Positions 50,877-60,007 of a stretch of 64,000 bases of DNA are shown here, piece by piece; the first letter of the stretch is position 1; every line of letters starts with the position of its first letter. This DNA comes from Verrucomicrobiaceae bacterium (GTDB lineage Bacteria > Verrucomicrobiota > Verrucomicrobiia > Verrucomicrobiales > Verrucomicrobiaceae), in NCBI GenBank assembly GCA_027486585.1, contig JAIXOU010000064.1, positions 1 through 64,000 on the forward strand, read 5' to 3'. Below the pieces are notes generated by a model. That model was not told the origin of the DNA and did no database searches. It saw nothing but the letters and a program-made list of their open reading frames with translations. Position numbers and translations under genes: made by a program.

Positions 50877-51505
50877 TCAGATTTGTATTCGGGGCGGCAG
50901 GCCAACTCTCGGAGGATATTCATCACACGATAAACGGTGTTGTCAATGACACCACGCTTGACGCAAAGCTCTGCGGCTGCCTGCTCAGCAGGCATGCTCT
51001 TGAGCTTCACCAATTCAAAAATCGTAAATTGTCTGGGCGAGACCCGGAGACGGACATCTTCTAGAAGTGAATGCAGCAAAGCCAAGCGGTAGGATTCGGT
51101 TTCATCCTCATGAGCAGCGCTTGTCGTTTCTTGCACATGACGGTCCACTAAATTAGCCATTTCTGCGTGTGGGACCATGCGTTTCTCTTTGCGAAGATGA
51201 TCCACGATACGTGCGTTGCACATGGTTTTTAAGAAACCACGCAATTTGCCTTTCGAAGGGTCGTAGCGATGCTGGGCTTTGGTGCAAAAGTCTGAAACTA
51301 CGGATGCAACAGCATCCTCAATCACTTCCCCCGCAGGCTCTTCACCCCCGGTATGAAACCGGTAGCTGTTCGAGCACATTGTGCGAAGAGCGGGATAATA
51401 AATTTCGAGAAATTTTTCCCATGAAAGCTGCCAGCTTGAACCACTGTCGGGATTTCGTAGTTCGGAAAGCAGGCTGTGCGGGGTGTCCGGCAACTTGGGG
51501 TGCAT
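50864..51505 (-). CDS. ECF-like sigma factor, second copy type
   Basis: This 213-residue protein has a region-2-like helix (EVIEDAVASVVSDFCTKAQHRYDPSKGKLRGFLKTMCNARIVDHLRKEKR). The C-terminal region-4-like helices are RLRVSPRQFTIFELVKLKSMPAEQAAAELCVKRGVIDNTVYRVMNI. It sits on the minus strand downstream of the kinase-Sel1 gene, so all three genes may form one operon. It is the second sigma factor of the accessory region. Confidence 0.85.
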   Translation of the reverse strand: MHPKLPDTPHSLLSELRNPDSGSSWQLSWEKFLEIYYPALRTMCSNSYRFHTGGEEPAGEVIEDAVASVVSDFCTKAQHRYDPSKGKLRGFLKTMCNARIVDHLRKEKRMVPHAEMANLVDRHVQETTSAAHEDETESYRLALLHSLLEDVRLRVSPRQFTIFELVKLKSMPAEQAAAELCVKRGVIDNTVYRVMNILRELACRPEYKSEWKT

Positions 51506-51745
51506 GAGAGTCAGTTGTCGCTCACCGTATGGTTTATTTGACCGCAGAAAAAATCGCGCCCAGTAAGTCGCGAAAGGTCATCGGAAGGCTGTATGGCATC
51601 TTGGGCATCTGCCTATATTCGTGCGAGCAATCAACATCTCTCCACAAAAGTGATATGGAACATCACTTCGGAAACATTTGGATGGTAAGGCGTTGTTACT
51701 GGATCATCCTCTATTCGCTGATTTCCTTCTTTTCTCACAAGAAAA

Positions 51746-53704
51746 CTAAGGGTTACCCTTTTCATGAAGCTTTACCAAGGCTTCTTTGATGAGTGGCAGC
51801 GCTTTTTCATGACCTTGTTCGGCGGCACGGCGTAGCCAAGGGAGCGCGGCGCTAGGCGAAAATTCCATGAACTTGCCTGTCAGGTAAGCATTGCCGATCC
51901 AAAGCTCGGCGTCCATGTTCCGCAAATCGCCAGCGCGGCGATTGGTCTCTAAAGCTCGAAGAATGCGGTCTTCCTTTAATGCAGGGTTACTGGATTGGAT
52001 TTCAAAAGAAACGAGGCTGCCGGTTTCTTGCCTGGTGATGATTGCCTCATCAAACTCGTATAGGGGATCGATTTGAGCTTCCTCGCTCATCTTTTGCGCC
52101 ATGATGAAGTTAGCTGCCCTCCAATGACTTTTTCCACGCTCATCTGCCCAAATGGCATTCAAGCTTTGCGCCGGCGAATAAGTTGGGGAAGCCAATTTAT
52201 CTCTCCATAACGCGGAGGTTTTATCATTAACTGGCAAACCGTCACCTGTTTCGGTGATAATCGACAAGAGATGAATGGCCTCCTCACGCCCTTTTTCGGC
52301 AGCTCGGCGAAGCAAATCAATAGCATGACTGAGGTCCTCCGTGCGTGGTGTCGCCGTGTAGGCACAAAAACCGAGAACGGCATGCGCCGGGAAGAAATCT
52401 TGGTCGGATGATAGCTTGAAATAGCGTAAAGCCATGGCCTCGTCCTTCTTCACACCGATTCCCCAAAAGTAACTGCAACCAAGGTTGTATTGCGCTGAGG
52501 CATCTCCTTGTTCAGCTGCTTTTTCAAACCAAGGAACAGCTGCTTCTAGATTAAAATTCTCACCATTAAGAAGGTGGATGAAACCTCGCATGTTCTGTGC
52601 TTTAGCATGTCCACCCTTGGCAGCTTTGTCAAACAATCGTGACACAAGAACCAGATCAAGGGGTAGATCTGTTCTGTCGTATTCGATCATTGCGGTCCTA
52701 AAGAGCTCGTCTAGATCGCCAACATTCTCCTTCACATGGTTGGTGGCTGTGTGGGGTTCATGCTGTGACTTTGAAAAGTAAACACCAAAGACAACAGCTG
52801 CGGCCAAAACAAGTGCGGCAAGTAAACCTTCTTTTCCTAGCCTTATTTTGGTTGGATAACTTGCTGTTAAGCCTGCGTGACCAAGAGCGATTCGCATCGC
52901 TGAAAAATCGAGAAAGCGCTCCGAGGGAGTCTCATGGGTTGCTCTATACACAACCTGCTGCATCGCCAACCATCGTTTGCGCTGCGTCTTAGAAAGAGAC
53001 TTTTCGCCTCCGGGTGGCCATCGATAAACAGCACGTCCCATCTTGTCCGGAGCATTCCCTGTCATCAGTGTGAAAAGGGTGGCTCCGGCGCCATATTGGT
53101 CTGGATGACCCCCACTTTCCAAATACCAACTTGGAGCTGCAAATCCGGGTGTTCCGCGCCAGCTTGGCTTTGGCAAATCTTCTCCCAGCAAGCTTAAATC
53201 AGCAATCACAGGAATGTCTTGGATGAATAAAATATTTTCCGGCTTCAGATCCCGGTGCATCAAGCCAAGGTCGGAGAGTTCTTGAAGACCTTGTAAGATA
53301 GAATCCATCACTGCGACTATTTCGTCTTCAGTAAACCAAGTTCCATTTGCTTTGCGTTGCTCCATCACATGCCAAAGCGATGCTGGTTTCCATTCGTCGC
53401 TATCTGGTTCTGCAGTTCCGATTCCATCTGCAAGCGGCATGATATAAAAAAGGCCGTCTTCAGTCCTGTTAACATGTTCTATCCTCATTAGCCATCGAGA
53501 AGCATGTTTCAGCATGGCTCTTTGATATCTCAATAGCGCGTGAAGCTCGCGATCAAGTTTATCTCGGTGGTTCGAAGGTACCCATTTGAAAGCTTTCCAA
53601 AGGCCCGGGGTGAGAACAGGTTCACACAGCCACACTTCACCAAAACCGCCTGAACCGATTATGCGCCGCAATAAATATCCGTCGATGATTTGGTCTTGTA
53701 GCAT
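51746..53704 (-). CDS. Membrane-anchored Ser/Thr kinase with Sel1-like repeats
   Basis: From the ATG at 53704 (MLQDQIIDGYLLRRIIGSGGFGEVW) the kinase has an intact Gly loop and catalytic loop HRDLKPENI, with DLS in place of DFG (ADLSLLGED). The activation-end motif reads FAAPSWYLESGGHPDQYGAGATLF. A single membrane segment (EGLLAALVLAAAVVFGVYF) at about residue 310 separates it from a region of Sel1-type repeats (AVPWFEKAAEQGDASAQYNLGCSYFWG). The repeats would lie outside the cytoplasm and bind a ligand or partner. It is followed by a sigma factor gene on the same strand. Confidence 0.9.
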   Translation of the reverse strand: MLQDQIIDGYLLRRIIGSGGFGEVWLCEPVLTPGLWKAFKWVPSNHRDKLDRELHALLRYQRAMLKHASRWLMRIEHVNRTEDGLFYIMPLADGIGTAEPDSDEWKPASLWHVMEQRKANGTWFTEDEIVAVMDSILQGLQELSDLGLMHRDLKPENILFIQDIPVIADLSLLGEDLPKPSWRGTPGFAAPSWYLESGGHPDQYGAGATLFTLMTGNAPDKMGRAVYRWPPGGEKSLSKTQRKRWLAMQQVVYRATHETPSERFLDFSAMRIALGHAGLTASYPTKIRLGKEGLLAALVLAAAVVFGVYFSKSQHEPHTATNHVKENVGDLDELFRTAMIEYDRTDLPLDLVLVSRLFDKAAKGGHAKAQNMRGFIHLLNGENFNLEAAVPWFEKAAEQGDASAQYNLGCSYFWGIGVKKDEAMALRYFKLSSDQDFFPAHAVLGFCAYTATPRTEDLSHAIDLLRRAAEKGREEAIHLLSIITETGDGLPVNDKTSALWRDKLASPTYSPAQSLNAIWADERGKSHWRAANFIMAQKMSEEAQIDPLYEFDEAIITRQETGSLVSFEIQSSNPALKEDRILRALETNRRAGDLRNMDAELWIGNAYLTGKFMEFSPSAALPWLRRAAEQGHEKALPLIKEALVKLHEKGNP

Positions 53705-53976
53705 AAAGGCGCAGATTGAAGGTTCCGATCTAAGGACGTTAAATAGTGCAATCAGCACACATGGGATAATCCGTTGTTTTAACCAAACAAACTCATCTGC
53801 CTCTTGTCAATATCGCTGCGTGCCATCTTCCGGGTCTTCGTGGGAACGCTGGTTACCATGGGGATTTTTTTGGCTCTCGCGATGACATTATCGGGGAGGT
53901 CGGAGGGTCTTGGCTGCTAGGACATGGTTTTTGAGAGAGGCCGGATCGAGTTGGGCCTAAATTGGCAAATGGCTGT

Positions 53977-54222
53977 TCATGGTATGGAATTTAAGCAAAG
54001 GAAGAAAATGCAGAGCATGGCTCCACAAAGGCCCAGCAAGAGGATGAGACAGCCGCGTGTGGTGCGATTGTAAATGCGGTTATAGAGCGCGCGCTTGGGA
54101 TCAGTGAGCCAGCCCCAGCCGCGAGGAGCTTTTAATCCGAGGGAATGGCGAACGAACCGCTTTGCGGAGGTGCGGGCCGCGATGCGTTTTTTGAGCGAGG
54201 GGATGCGCAGACCAAATTTCAT
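53977..54222 (-). CDS. Small basic protein with C-terminal membrane segment
   Basis: This 81-residue protein has a basic N-terminus with a conserved-looking RIPSLKKRIAARTS and GLKAPRGWGWLTDPKRALYN, followed by one membrane segment (GCLILLLGLCGAMLCIFFLCL). It looks like a genuine small membrane protein. Its family is not known to me. It stands alone between the kinase and WalJ genes, on the minus strand. Confidence 0.62.
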   Translation of the reverse strand: MKFGLRIPSLKKRIAARTSAKRFVRHSLGLKAPRGWGWLTDPKRALYNRIYNRTTRGCLILLLGLCGAMLCIFFLCLNSIP

Positions 54223-54507
54223 CCGCTCAATGAGCCGAATCCACGCTCATAGTCAAAGCCCCTTTGGTTGTTCGTTTATATGGAAAGGGAATTAGCGTGA
54301 ACGCGATCCATGCAGGTAGCACTGACTCGAACCTGGAGTCCAGGTTGGTGACTCAGGTGGTATTGGAGCGAGAACTTACAAAGTCGAAGAAAGCCAAGAT
54401 GGAACATTCGAGGTATAAGATCAAGAGTCGGAGGAGATTTGGGTTCGACCGACTTGATGGGACTAGGTGTGAACTCCAAATTTCAACTGGTCAGCCCCAG
54501 CGTTGTG

Positions 54508-55290
54508 TCAGACTTCGATCTTTAGCTTTGGCTGACAGCGTTTGGCACAGATGAGTTGAACATCCTGGGCATCTGTTGCTTCAAGGGCACCGCGCATCCG
54601 ATTGACGGCAAGTTCGGGACTGTTGCAGTCTTCGCTCAGATGTCCGAGCACCACAGTTTTGAGCCCAGGGTGAGCGATTTCGCCGACCAATTCGGCAGCC
54701 TGGTCATTGGACAGATGGCCGTAATGTGAGGCAATTCGCTGTTTGGTGGTCCAAGGGCGCTTGGTGTCAGCCTCGAGTAGCTGCGGGTCATAATTGGCTT
54801 CGACAAACAACGCGGTGGACCCACGCAGTCTGTCTCTGATTGACTCCGTTATGGTGCCCAAGTCCGTAAGGATGCCAAGCCGGGCTTCGGCTGATGTTAG
54901 CACGTAGCCCACGGGATCAACCGCATCATGAGTCACGGGAAAATTCTCGATTTGAAGGTCACGATACTCGATGATCGAGCCAGTCTGAATTAGGTTCCAT
55001 GCAGGCGGTGTCCTGAAGTGGAGATTCCTCAACAGATATTCCTGTGTAGGACCAGTACAAAACAAAGGCAGTGCCCCGAATCGACTGAGACCTTCAAGTC
55101 CTCTGATATGATCCTGATGCTCGTGAGTGAGAAGGATGCCGTCGAGGTCGTCCAACTTGAGACCAAGGAGGTCAAGACCTTTAACGGTCTGTCTCGCACT
55201 TAGACCAACGTCCACCAACGAAGTGGTGCTGTCTGTGGTAACGACGGCACAGTTCCCCGAACTGCCAGTTCCAAGAATGGCTAATTGCAT
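54508..55290 (-). CDS. walJ: MBL-fold metallohydrolase of the WalJ (YycJ) type
   Basis: This 260-residue protein starts MQLAILGTGSSGNCAVV and has the beta-lactamase zinc motif LTHEHQDHIRGLEGL. It continues with LVDVGLSARQTVKGL and a further metal-site region (TDLGTITESIRDRL). This order is typical of WalJ/YycJ, a 5'-to-3' DNA exonuclease-like enzyme in Firmicutes linked to DNA repair. No WalK/R pair is adjacent, so a housekeeping role is likely. Confidence 0.9.
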   Translation of the reverse strand: MQLAILGTGSSGNCAVVTTDSTTSLVDVGLSARQTVKGLDLLGLKLDDLDGILLTHEHQDHIRGLEGLSRFGALPLFCTGPTQEYLLRNLHFRTPPAWNLIQTGSIIEYRDLQIENFPVTHDAVDPVGYVLTSAEARLGILTDLGTITESIRDRLRGSTALFVEANYDPQLLEADTKRPWTTKQRIASHYGHLSNDQAAELVGEIAHPGLKTVVLGHLSEDCNSPELAVNRMRGALEATDAQDVQLICAKRCQPKLKIEV

Positions 55291-55338
55291 CTGCCGGATC
55301 TTTGTGAAGCGATGGTTAAAGGCACAATGATGTTCTGT

Positions 55339-56046
55339 TTACGGGTCGCCAAGTCCAAGCAATTTTTGATACAGCGCCTCCAAGCACCGCCTAACTTTTA
55401 AAGCACCGTTGCTGAGTTGTAATGAGACCTCATCCATATAGATCTGTTTGTTCAGTTCAATCATCATGCTTGTGTAGGCGAATCCTGCCTCAGGGGTGAT
55501 GGAGTTGCTAAACGGTTCATTGATTCCAACGCTGAATCCACACTGTTCAAAGTGGTCGATCACCATGGCTAGCATGGGCTTGGCGGGAGTGCTCCAGTCA
55601 GAATTAAATCCTATGCATATGTCTACAGGATGAACATCGCTGGGGAAGGAGTGACAGTCGATTAGCAGTGCCCCTGGTCTAAGTTGATCCACCAACTGCT
55701 TTCGATAGTCTTTCCACTGGGCTAGTCCGGACTCGATGAACTCCGATGAGAGATTTCTGCGCGCGCCAGAATGGGATAGTGTATAAAATCGTCCTCTGCC
55801 AACTGACTCCATGGGATCTGTTTCCAGTCTTTCCAAATCGCAGTCGAATCGCGAGACTTTTCCAACAACGGATGCAACGCGCGGATGCTTCCAGTCGAAG
55901 ATTTCATCGGTGAACCAATCTGTCCAATGATCCGCATCTTTGGAAACTAGGGCCGCATTATCCCAAAGCTTCAAATCAAAGTTCCGAGTGGCATGGGGGA
56001 TCGCCAGGATGATTTTTTCAAAGTAGCCATTCATATTTTGCATCAT
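55339..56046 (-). CDS. N-formylglutamate amidohydrolase-like protein
   Basis: This 235-residue protein has the FGase/HutG pattern: IILAIPHATRNF, TDWFTDEIF, SRFDCDLERLETDP, LIDCHSFP, DICIGFN and TSMMIELNK. The family removes formyl groups or cleaves N-acyl amino acids. The substrate here is unknown, and it lacks histidine-use genes nearby. It starts at 56046, or at 56034 (MNGYFEK). Confidence 0.85.
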   Translation of the reverse strand: MMQNMNGYFEKIILAIPHATRNFDLKLWDNAALVSKDADHWTDWFTDEIFDWKHPRVASVVGKVSRFDCDLERLETDPMESVGRGRFYTLSHSGARRNLSSEFIESGLAQWKDYRKQLVDQLRPGALLIDCHSFPSDVHPVDICIGFNSDWSTPAKPMLAMVIDHFEQCGFSVGINEPFSNSITPEAGFAYTSMMIELNKQIYMDEVSLQLSNGALKVRRCLEALYQKLLGLGDP

Positions 56047-56087
56047 TTCTTGTTATTATTTATCGATAAGACAGCACGTGATGGCTG

Positions 56088-56513
56088 CTAATTTTTCAGA
56101 TAGTAGCATGTCACATGGAACAGCACCCATATCGCACTCGACCAAACAGCAACTGGCCAAAAGTAGGGAAGCTGAAAAACAACGTCCGTAATGAAATCGT
56201 TGATCTTCTCGCACACCACCCAGGCCACAATAAACAAGAACATAAAGACGGCTATCCAGAAGACGCAGAAGGCAAGAACCTCTGAACCCATTATAGACCA
56301 TAGTGACAAGATGACGAAGATTCCATAGAGAGGGGACCATCCGCCGTTTCTTCGAGAGGCTGCATTCTGGTACTCAGTAGTGAACCAACTATTGCCATTT
56401 TTATAGTCGTTCCTGACTGCAATATCCTTCATGATCTGCAGGTTTTTGGAATCCTCTGCGCTTATCATTGGTTTTTCGATCACAAAAATCGTCTTTCGTT
56501 CTTCTTCATTCAT
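56088..56513 (-). CDS. Small unknown membrane protein
   Basis: This 141-residue protein has a polar N-terminus of about 60 residues and three hydrophobic segments (about 62-80, 82-99 and 113-133). No family recognised. It is between the FGase-like and 213-residue unknown genes on the same strand, and probably forms a small transcript with one or both. Confidence 0.62.
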   Translation of the reverse strand: MNEEERKTIFVIEKPMISAEDSKNLQIMKDIAVRNDYKNGNSWFTTEYQNAASRRNGGWSPLYGIFVILSLWSIMGSEVLAFCVFWIAVFMFLFIVAWVVCEKINDFITDVVFQLPYFWPVAVWSSAIWVLFHVTCYYLKN

Positions 56514-56561
56514 AGCGGTATTAGCAGCGCAATTTTTCGAACCAGTTCTCCATGTCGTGCA

Positions 56562-57203
56562 TCATTTCCTATTGGAGTTCTTTTTGATGGCATCATATTG
56601 TCGAGCGACTTCTGCCTTCGTCACCTCTCGTGTATTCTTGGCCAAAGCTTCTAGGACGCGTTTATTCCGTTCTATATGGGCCTCGCTAAGTTGGAAATTG
56701 GAGCGACCAAGACCTAGGCCTTCCTTGTTGAGTTGATGTCGCCCAGAGCACAGAATCTTCTCTGCCATCCCACTCCACCAAGACACATAAGTATTTCGGT
56801 GTGGATGATCCTTTCCTGAATGCATGGAATCTAGGATCTCCTTCATGAAATCCCTCTGATCACCTTCGTCCTGCTTCGATAAAATCTGGGAGTATAGATG
56901 AGCATACTGTTCATGTCGGTTTGTCAGCGATTCGATTCCCTGCGTGATTAAAAGTCGATAGGCGGTGATTTTGGCTAGGCAAGGAAGGCATTCTCGATGA
57001 CTGCGCGCCACCTGGTCGATCAAGTCTAGCCATGACTCCAATTCACTAGGAAACAATTGTCTTAAAACGGGCACCAACTGATTGAAATCATTCATGCCGG
57101 AGTGACCCGCGCGAAAAGCATGTGGCACATGCTCATCGCGCTGGTTGGTGATCAAACGGCGTATCCATTCGCGATCTACGGAGTCGGAGTTTTGAGTTTG
57201 CAT
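56562..57203 (-). CDS. Unknown 213-residue helical protein
   Basis: This 213-residue protein is nearly all helical with scattered Cys (RECLPCLAKI, EKILCSGRH). No motif recognised. The C-terminus reads EVTKAEVARQYDAIKKNSNRK. It ends about 50 bases upstream of the small membrane-protein gene. It could be a regulatory partner, but nothing more can be said. Confidence 0.6.
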   Translation of the reverse strand: MQTQNSDSVDREWIRRLITNQRDEHVPHAFRAGHSGMNDFNQLVPVLRQLFPSELESWLDLIDQVARSHRECLPCLAKITAYRLLITQGIESLTNRHEQYAHLYSQILSKQDEGDQRDFMKEILDSMHSGKDHPHRNTYVSWWSGMAEKILCSGRHQLNKEGLGLGRSNFQLSEAHIERNKRVLEALAKNTREVTKAEVARQYDAIKKNSNRK

Positions 57204-57622
57204 TGTCTTATGGATGTTAGGATTGTTGTCGTTGTTAGGTCAGTATTGGTCTGGGCAAGCTTAGTTTAGGAAAAAGAAGGCCTGTTTGCCTGTCGCCCTA
57301 GCTCTGCGTGTTGCATCTTGCATGCCGTTGGCGATGCGATGGCTATTTGAATAATCTCGCATGCCCCATGCAGAGACCCTAGGTTTGATCTTTGTCAGCC
57401 TAACCAGCAAAGCTTGGATTTTCAGTTGGATGAAATTGGAATCGGAGAGATGGCGGTTGCCAATAATATCCAGAGTGCGGGTGGAGAATATGGTGGTAGT
57501 TCGGGGTAGGTGTCGCATCTGATGCTATTGTAATTCAGAGCACTGGAGGTGCAACCCCACTGCGGTATTCTGTCACACCTGCATCACTCCAGTCACAACA
57601 AAAAGGATACCACAGAATCATC
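57204..57622. other. Intergenic region without a supported gene
   Basis: An 85-codon minus-strand frame (57261-57518) is present, but its composition looks like chance and its only strong point is a run of basic residues. No promoter or RNA seen. Confidence 0.4.
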
Positions 57623-58153
57623 CTAGGCCAGCACATCAAGCTGGCAGCCCAACGCGCAGCTCAGATCAAAAAGTGAATGTAGATATGGGTTTTGGCGACC
57701 AACCTGACCTAGGCGTGAAATCACTGTGCGCTCCACACCTGATTCACGAGCAAGCTCGGAAAAGCTCCGACCTGAATCGGTGATGCGATCAGCAAGTGCT
57801 GAGCAAAGACTGGCAGCAATGTTCTTGGCTTCCTGTGCTGAGGTTGCATCGAAGGCCGAACGATCTTTCATAAGGCAAGATCTCCAGACACAGCGCTTTC
57901 CTGTTGGCGTTTTGAATTTGAGTTGGATCGCCTCGCGAACCACACGTGCAAAGTTCAGTTGCAGGCCACAGCATAGCCGAATCGCGTACTTACAGTGGAT
58001 GCCTCGAACTTCATCAATCAGCATCTTTAAGGAGTGCAAGTCGACCTCGGACGCCCGCGCCCATTGAGCTAGGCTCATTTCAGAGCCACGGTGTTCCTGA
58101 ATAAGGATGGTCCAAAAGGCATCTCGGAAGGAATGTTCAATTTCTTGATTCAT
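57623..58153 (-). CDS. XRE-like helix-turn-helix protein
   Basis: From the ATG at 58153 (MNQEIEHSFRDAFW) the protein is about 176 residues. The C-terminal part has an XRE-type helix-turn-helix (RITDSGRSFSELARESGVERTVISRLGQVGRQNPYLHSLFDLSCALGCQL). The middle contains a second helical unit with a similar pattern (LAQWARASEVDLHSLKMLIDEV). It may be a repressor of the adjacent gene or a free-standing regulator. There is an upstream ATG at 58222. Confidence 0.75.
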   Translation of the reverse strand: MNQEIEHSFRDAFWTILIQEHRGSEMSLAQWARASEVDLHSLKMLIDEVRGIHCKYAIRLCCGLQLNFARVVREAIQLKFKTPTGKRCVWRSCLMKDRSAFDATSAQEAKNIAASLCSALADRITDSGRSFSELARESGVERTVISRLGQVGRQNPYLHSLFDLSCALGCQLDVLA

Positions 58154-58425
58154 CAAATTCAATCTGCATCCTTTAGCCGATGGAATAGAGTTGTGCAACC
58201 CAAGCTCGGTATCCTGCCACATCGACTTTGCTTCAAGATCCCGAACGTCGTGGGATTCAATTCAGAGGCAACACTTAGACTGCACTCGAAAGCAGGAGAT
58301 TCAGATTCAGTATCTTAGCAGATGCGTATAGTAACGGTCCTTCTTTGATAGCTTGGGTTATGAGCTATAATTCAAACTCATAAAAGTGCAAAAACTCTGA
58401 GATTTAACCTCAGAATGACAATTCG

Positions 58426-59268
58426 CTAGAGATTACACACTAAGCTCACACCTTTGGAGGCAGCCGAGGGTCTCAATAGATTCACAAGTTGAGTATTAGC
58501 TGGAGACGAAATATAGCCTCGCTCTGTATCACCTACAATCATCCCAGCATTTAGGCCATAGCGCCAAATAACAAGGCCTGACAAAAAGCAAATTAAAGAA
58601 TCAAGCTGATCCTGCTCCTGTTTGCTTGGCTTTCTGTTCAAAGCAGCCATATTTTTGCACCATTTATCCCAATCAGCAAGACCAGCTTCCTCGAGATAAA
58701 TCGCGATTCCTTCACATAATTTTTTCCAGTCAGACTGCTCAAATGTCTTTCTAGAGGGGTTATATCTAGCAACGATTCCTCGCTCAAGAAATTCAGGAAA
58801 CAAACCAAGAATAGCGAGGCAGGGATACGTCTCAACGCAAGCACGTCCCATCTTCATCGTAAATGCACTGACGGGATTCAAGCTCACATCGATAAGCTCC
58901 AAGAATTCCCATATGGGTGCATTTTCACCAAATAACATTCCTCCATCCTTTTTCCTGCCTGCACGCTGGATACCGCCTTTTAGTTTGCCTACTAGGCTGC
59001 CGATTAAGCTCTCAACAGGACGGCTACCAAAATCGTTTGGCACAATGATTGGCTGATCAATCATGAGGAGCAACGCTTTTTCTGATGCGTGAATATTAAT
59101 GGCCGTAGCTGCTTCAAAAAAATTCACTGATTCTGGGCCAAACAGTGGCCGGATTCCGAGAGGTCCGATTTCTGCGAGGCAAAGGCCGCCTTTGTTTCGG
59201 CCTGACCAAGCAGAGTCAAAACCACCAATGCAGAAAGGAGTGGGTGAATAAATATTTTTAAGAGTCAT
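58426..59268 (-). CDS. DUF429 family protein (predicted RNase H-like nuclease)
   Basis: This protein of about 280 residues has the DUF429 pattern: FCIGGFDSAWSGRNKGGLCLAE (Asp-containing first strand), LLLMIDQPIIVPN, ACVETYPCLAIL, DQLDSLICFLSG and GDTERGYISSPA. The first and later Asp residues form an RNase H-like acidic cluster. Its substrate is unknown. It lies just downstream of cassette copy 2, in the same orientation. The start could be 59277 or the ATG at 59268. Confidence 0.85.
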   Translation of the reverse strand: MTLKNIYSPTPFCIGGFDSAWSGRNKGGLCLAEIGPLGIRPLFGPESVNFFEAATAINIHASEKALLLMIDQPIIVPNDFGSRPVESLIGSLVGKLKGGIQRAGRKKDGGMLFGENAPIWEFLELIDVSLNPVSAFTMKMGRACVETYPCLAILGLFPEFLERGIVARYNPSRKTFEQSDWKKLCEGIAIYLEEAGLADWDKWCKNMAALNRKPSKQEQDQLDSLICFLSGLVIWRYGLNAGMIVGDTERGYISSPANTQLVNLLRPSAASKGVSLVCNL

Positions 59269-59342
59269 GCAAGCCAATGTGCGGACGTTGGTAGCGAATT
59301 AAATTTGATGATCTAGCACAATTTTAAACAACCACACTCAGC

Positions 59343-59945
59343 TCACTTCCGTTCGATGAGTCGAATCAACCGAGCGTGCAAACCAAGGCTGTTCATGAAC
59401 GCAATCTCGTCGCGCTGGCCTGAGCTGAGCGGTTCCTCCGGCTTTTTGACCTCCACAAAACGCCCCATGTAAGTTTTCTGGATCTTGGAATCACGAGCGA
59501 AAAGAAAAAGATCGGGGACACCGAAGACCTCTGGATCGCTGTGGCGGTCCACCAGCTTTTGCAGACGTTCTTGGCCGCAGATGGTCCAAAGAGCCTGCCA
59601 AGTGGCTAAGGCAGGTAGGGAGTTCAGGTAGGCTGGATTGCCCTGACCGGCGCGCAGGGCTTCTCGTGCCTGCTCCAGGAGCGACTCCGTCTTTTGCAAA
59701 GGCCAAGCCGAACAATCATGACCAAGAGCATAGGCCAAAGCCCGCCAAAGATGGGGCCCCAATCGAGCCCCACTAAAGCCGGCATTTGGATGTCGTCTCT
59801 TGCGCCAGCGGATGAGGACGATGTCCTCGGGAATGGCATACTGGTCGCTGTCGGGATCCAGCAGGTATTTAACACGTTTTCCCTCATTCTTACGGCCGTA
59901 AACGAGGTGGCTGATTCGCAGCGAGGGTTTGGTATCTTGGGCCAT
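59343..59945 (-). CDS. VRR-NUC family nuclease, copy 2
   Basis: This paralogue of 24517-25119 has the same length (200 residues) and, by eye, about four in five residues identical. The VRR-NUC motif is intact (GVPDLFLFARD, GRFVEVKKPEEP, SGQRDEIAFMNSLGL). The last 30 residues are almost unchanged. The gene follows the copy-2 metallopeptidase with 62 bases of spacing. Conservation of length and motif with many silent and amino-acid changes suggests both copies have been kept functional. Confidence 0.8.
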   Translation of the reverse strand: MAQDTKPSLRISHLVYGRKNEGKRVKYLLDPDSDQYAIPEDIVLIRWRKRRHPNAGFSGARLGPHLWRALAYALGHDCSAWPLQKTESLLEQAREALRAGQGNPAYLNSLPALATWQALWTICGQERLQKLVDRHSDPEVFGVPDLFLFARDSKIQKTYMGRFVEVKKPEEPLSSGQRDEIAFMNSLGLHARLIRLIERK

Positions 59946-60007
59946 GGTGGAAGATTGTTATGAAAGGGTGAAGACTGAATGTGTAAATTTAGATGTCTCT
60001 CTAATTA

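Noticed and set aside
57261-57518. 85-codon minus frame
   Set aside because: Basic and low in protein-like features, and it lies in a spacer; likely chance.
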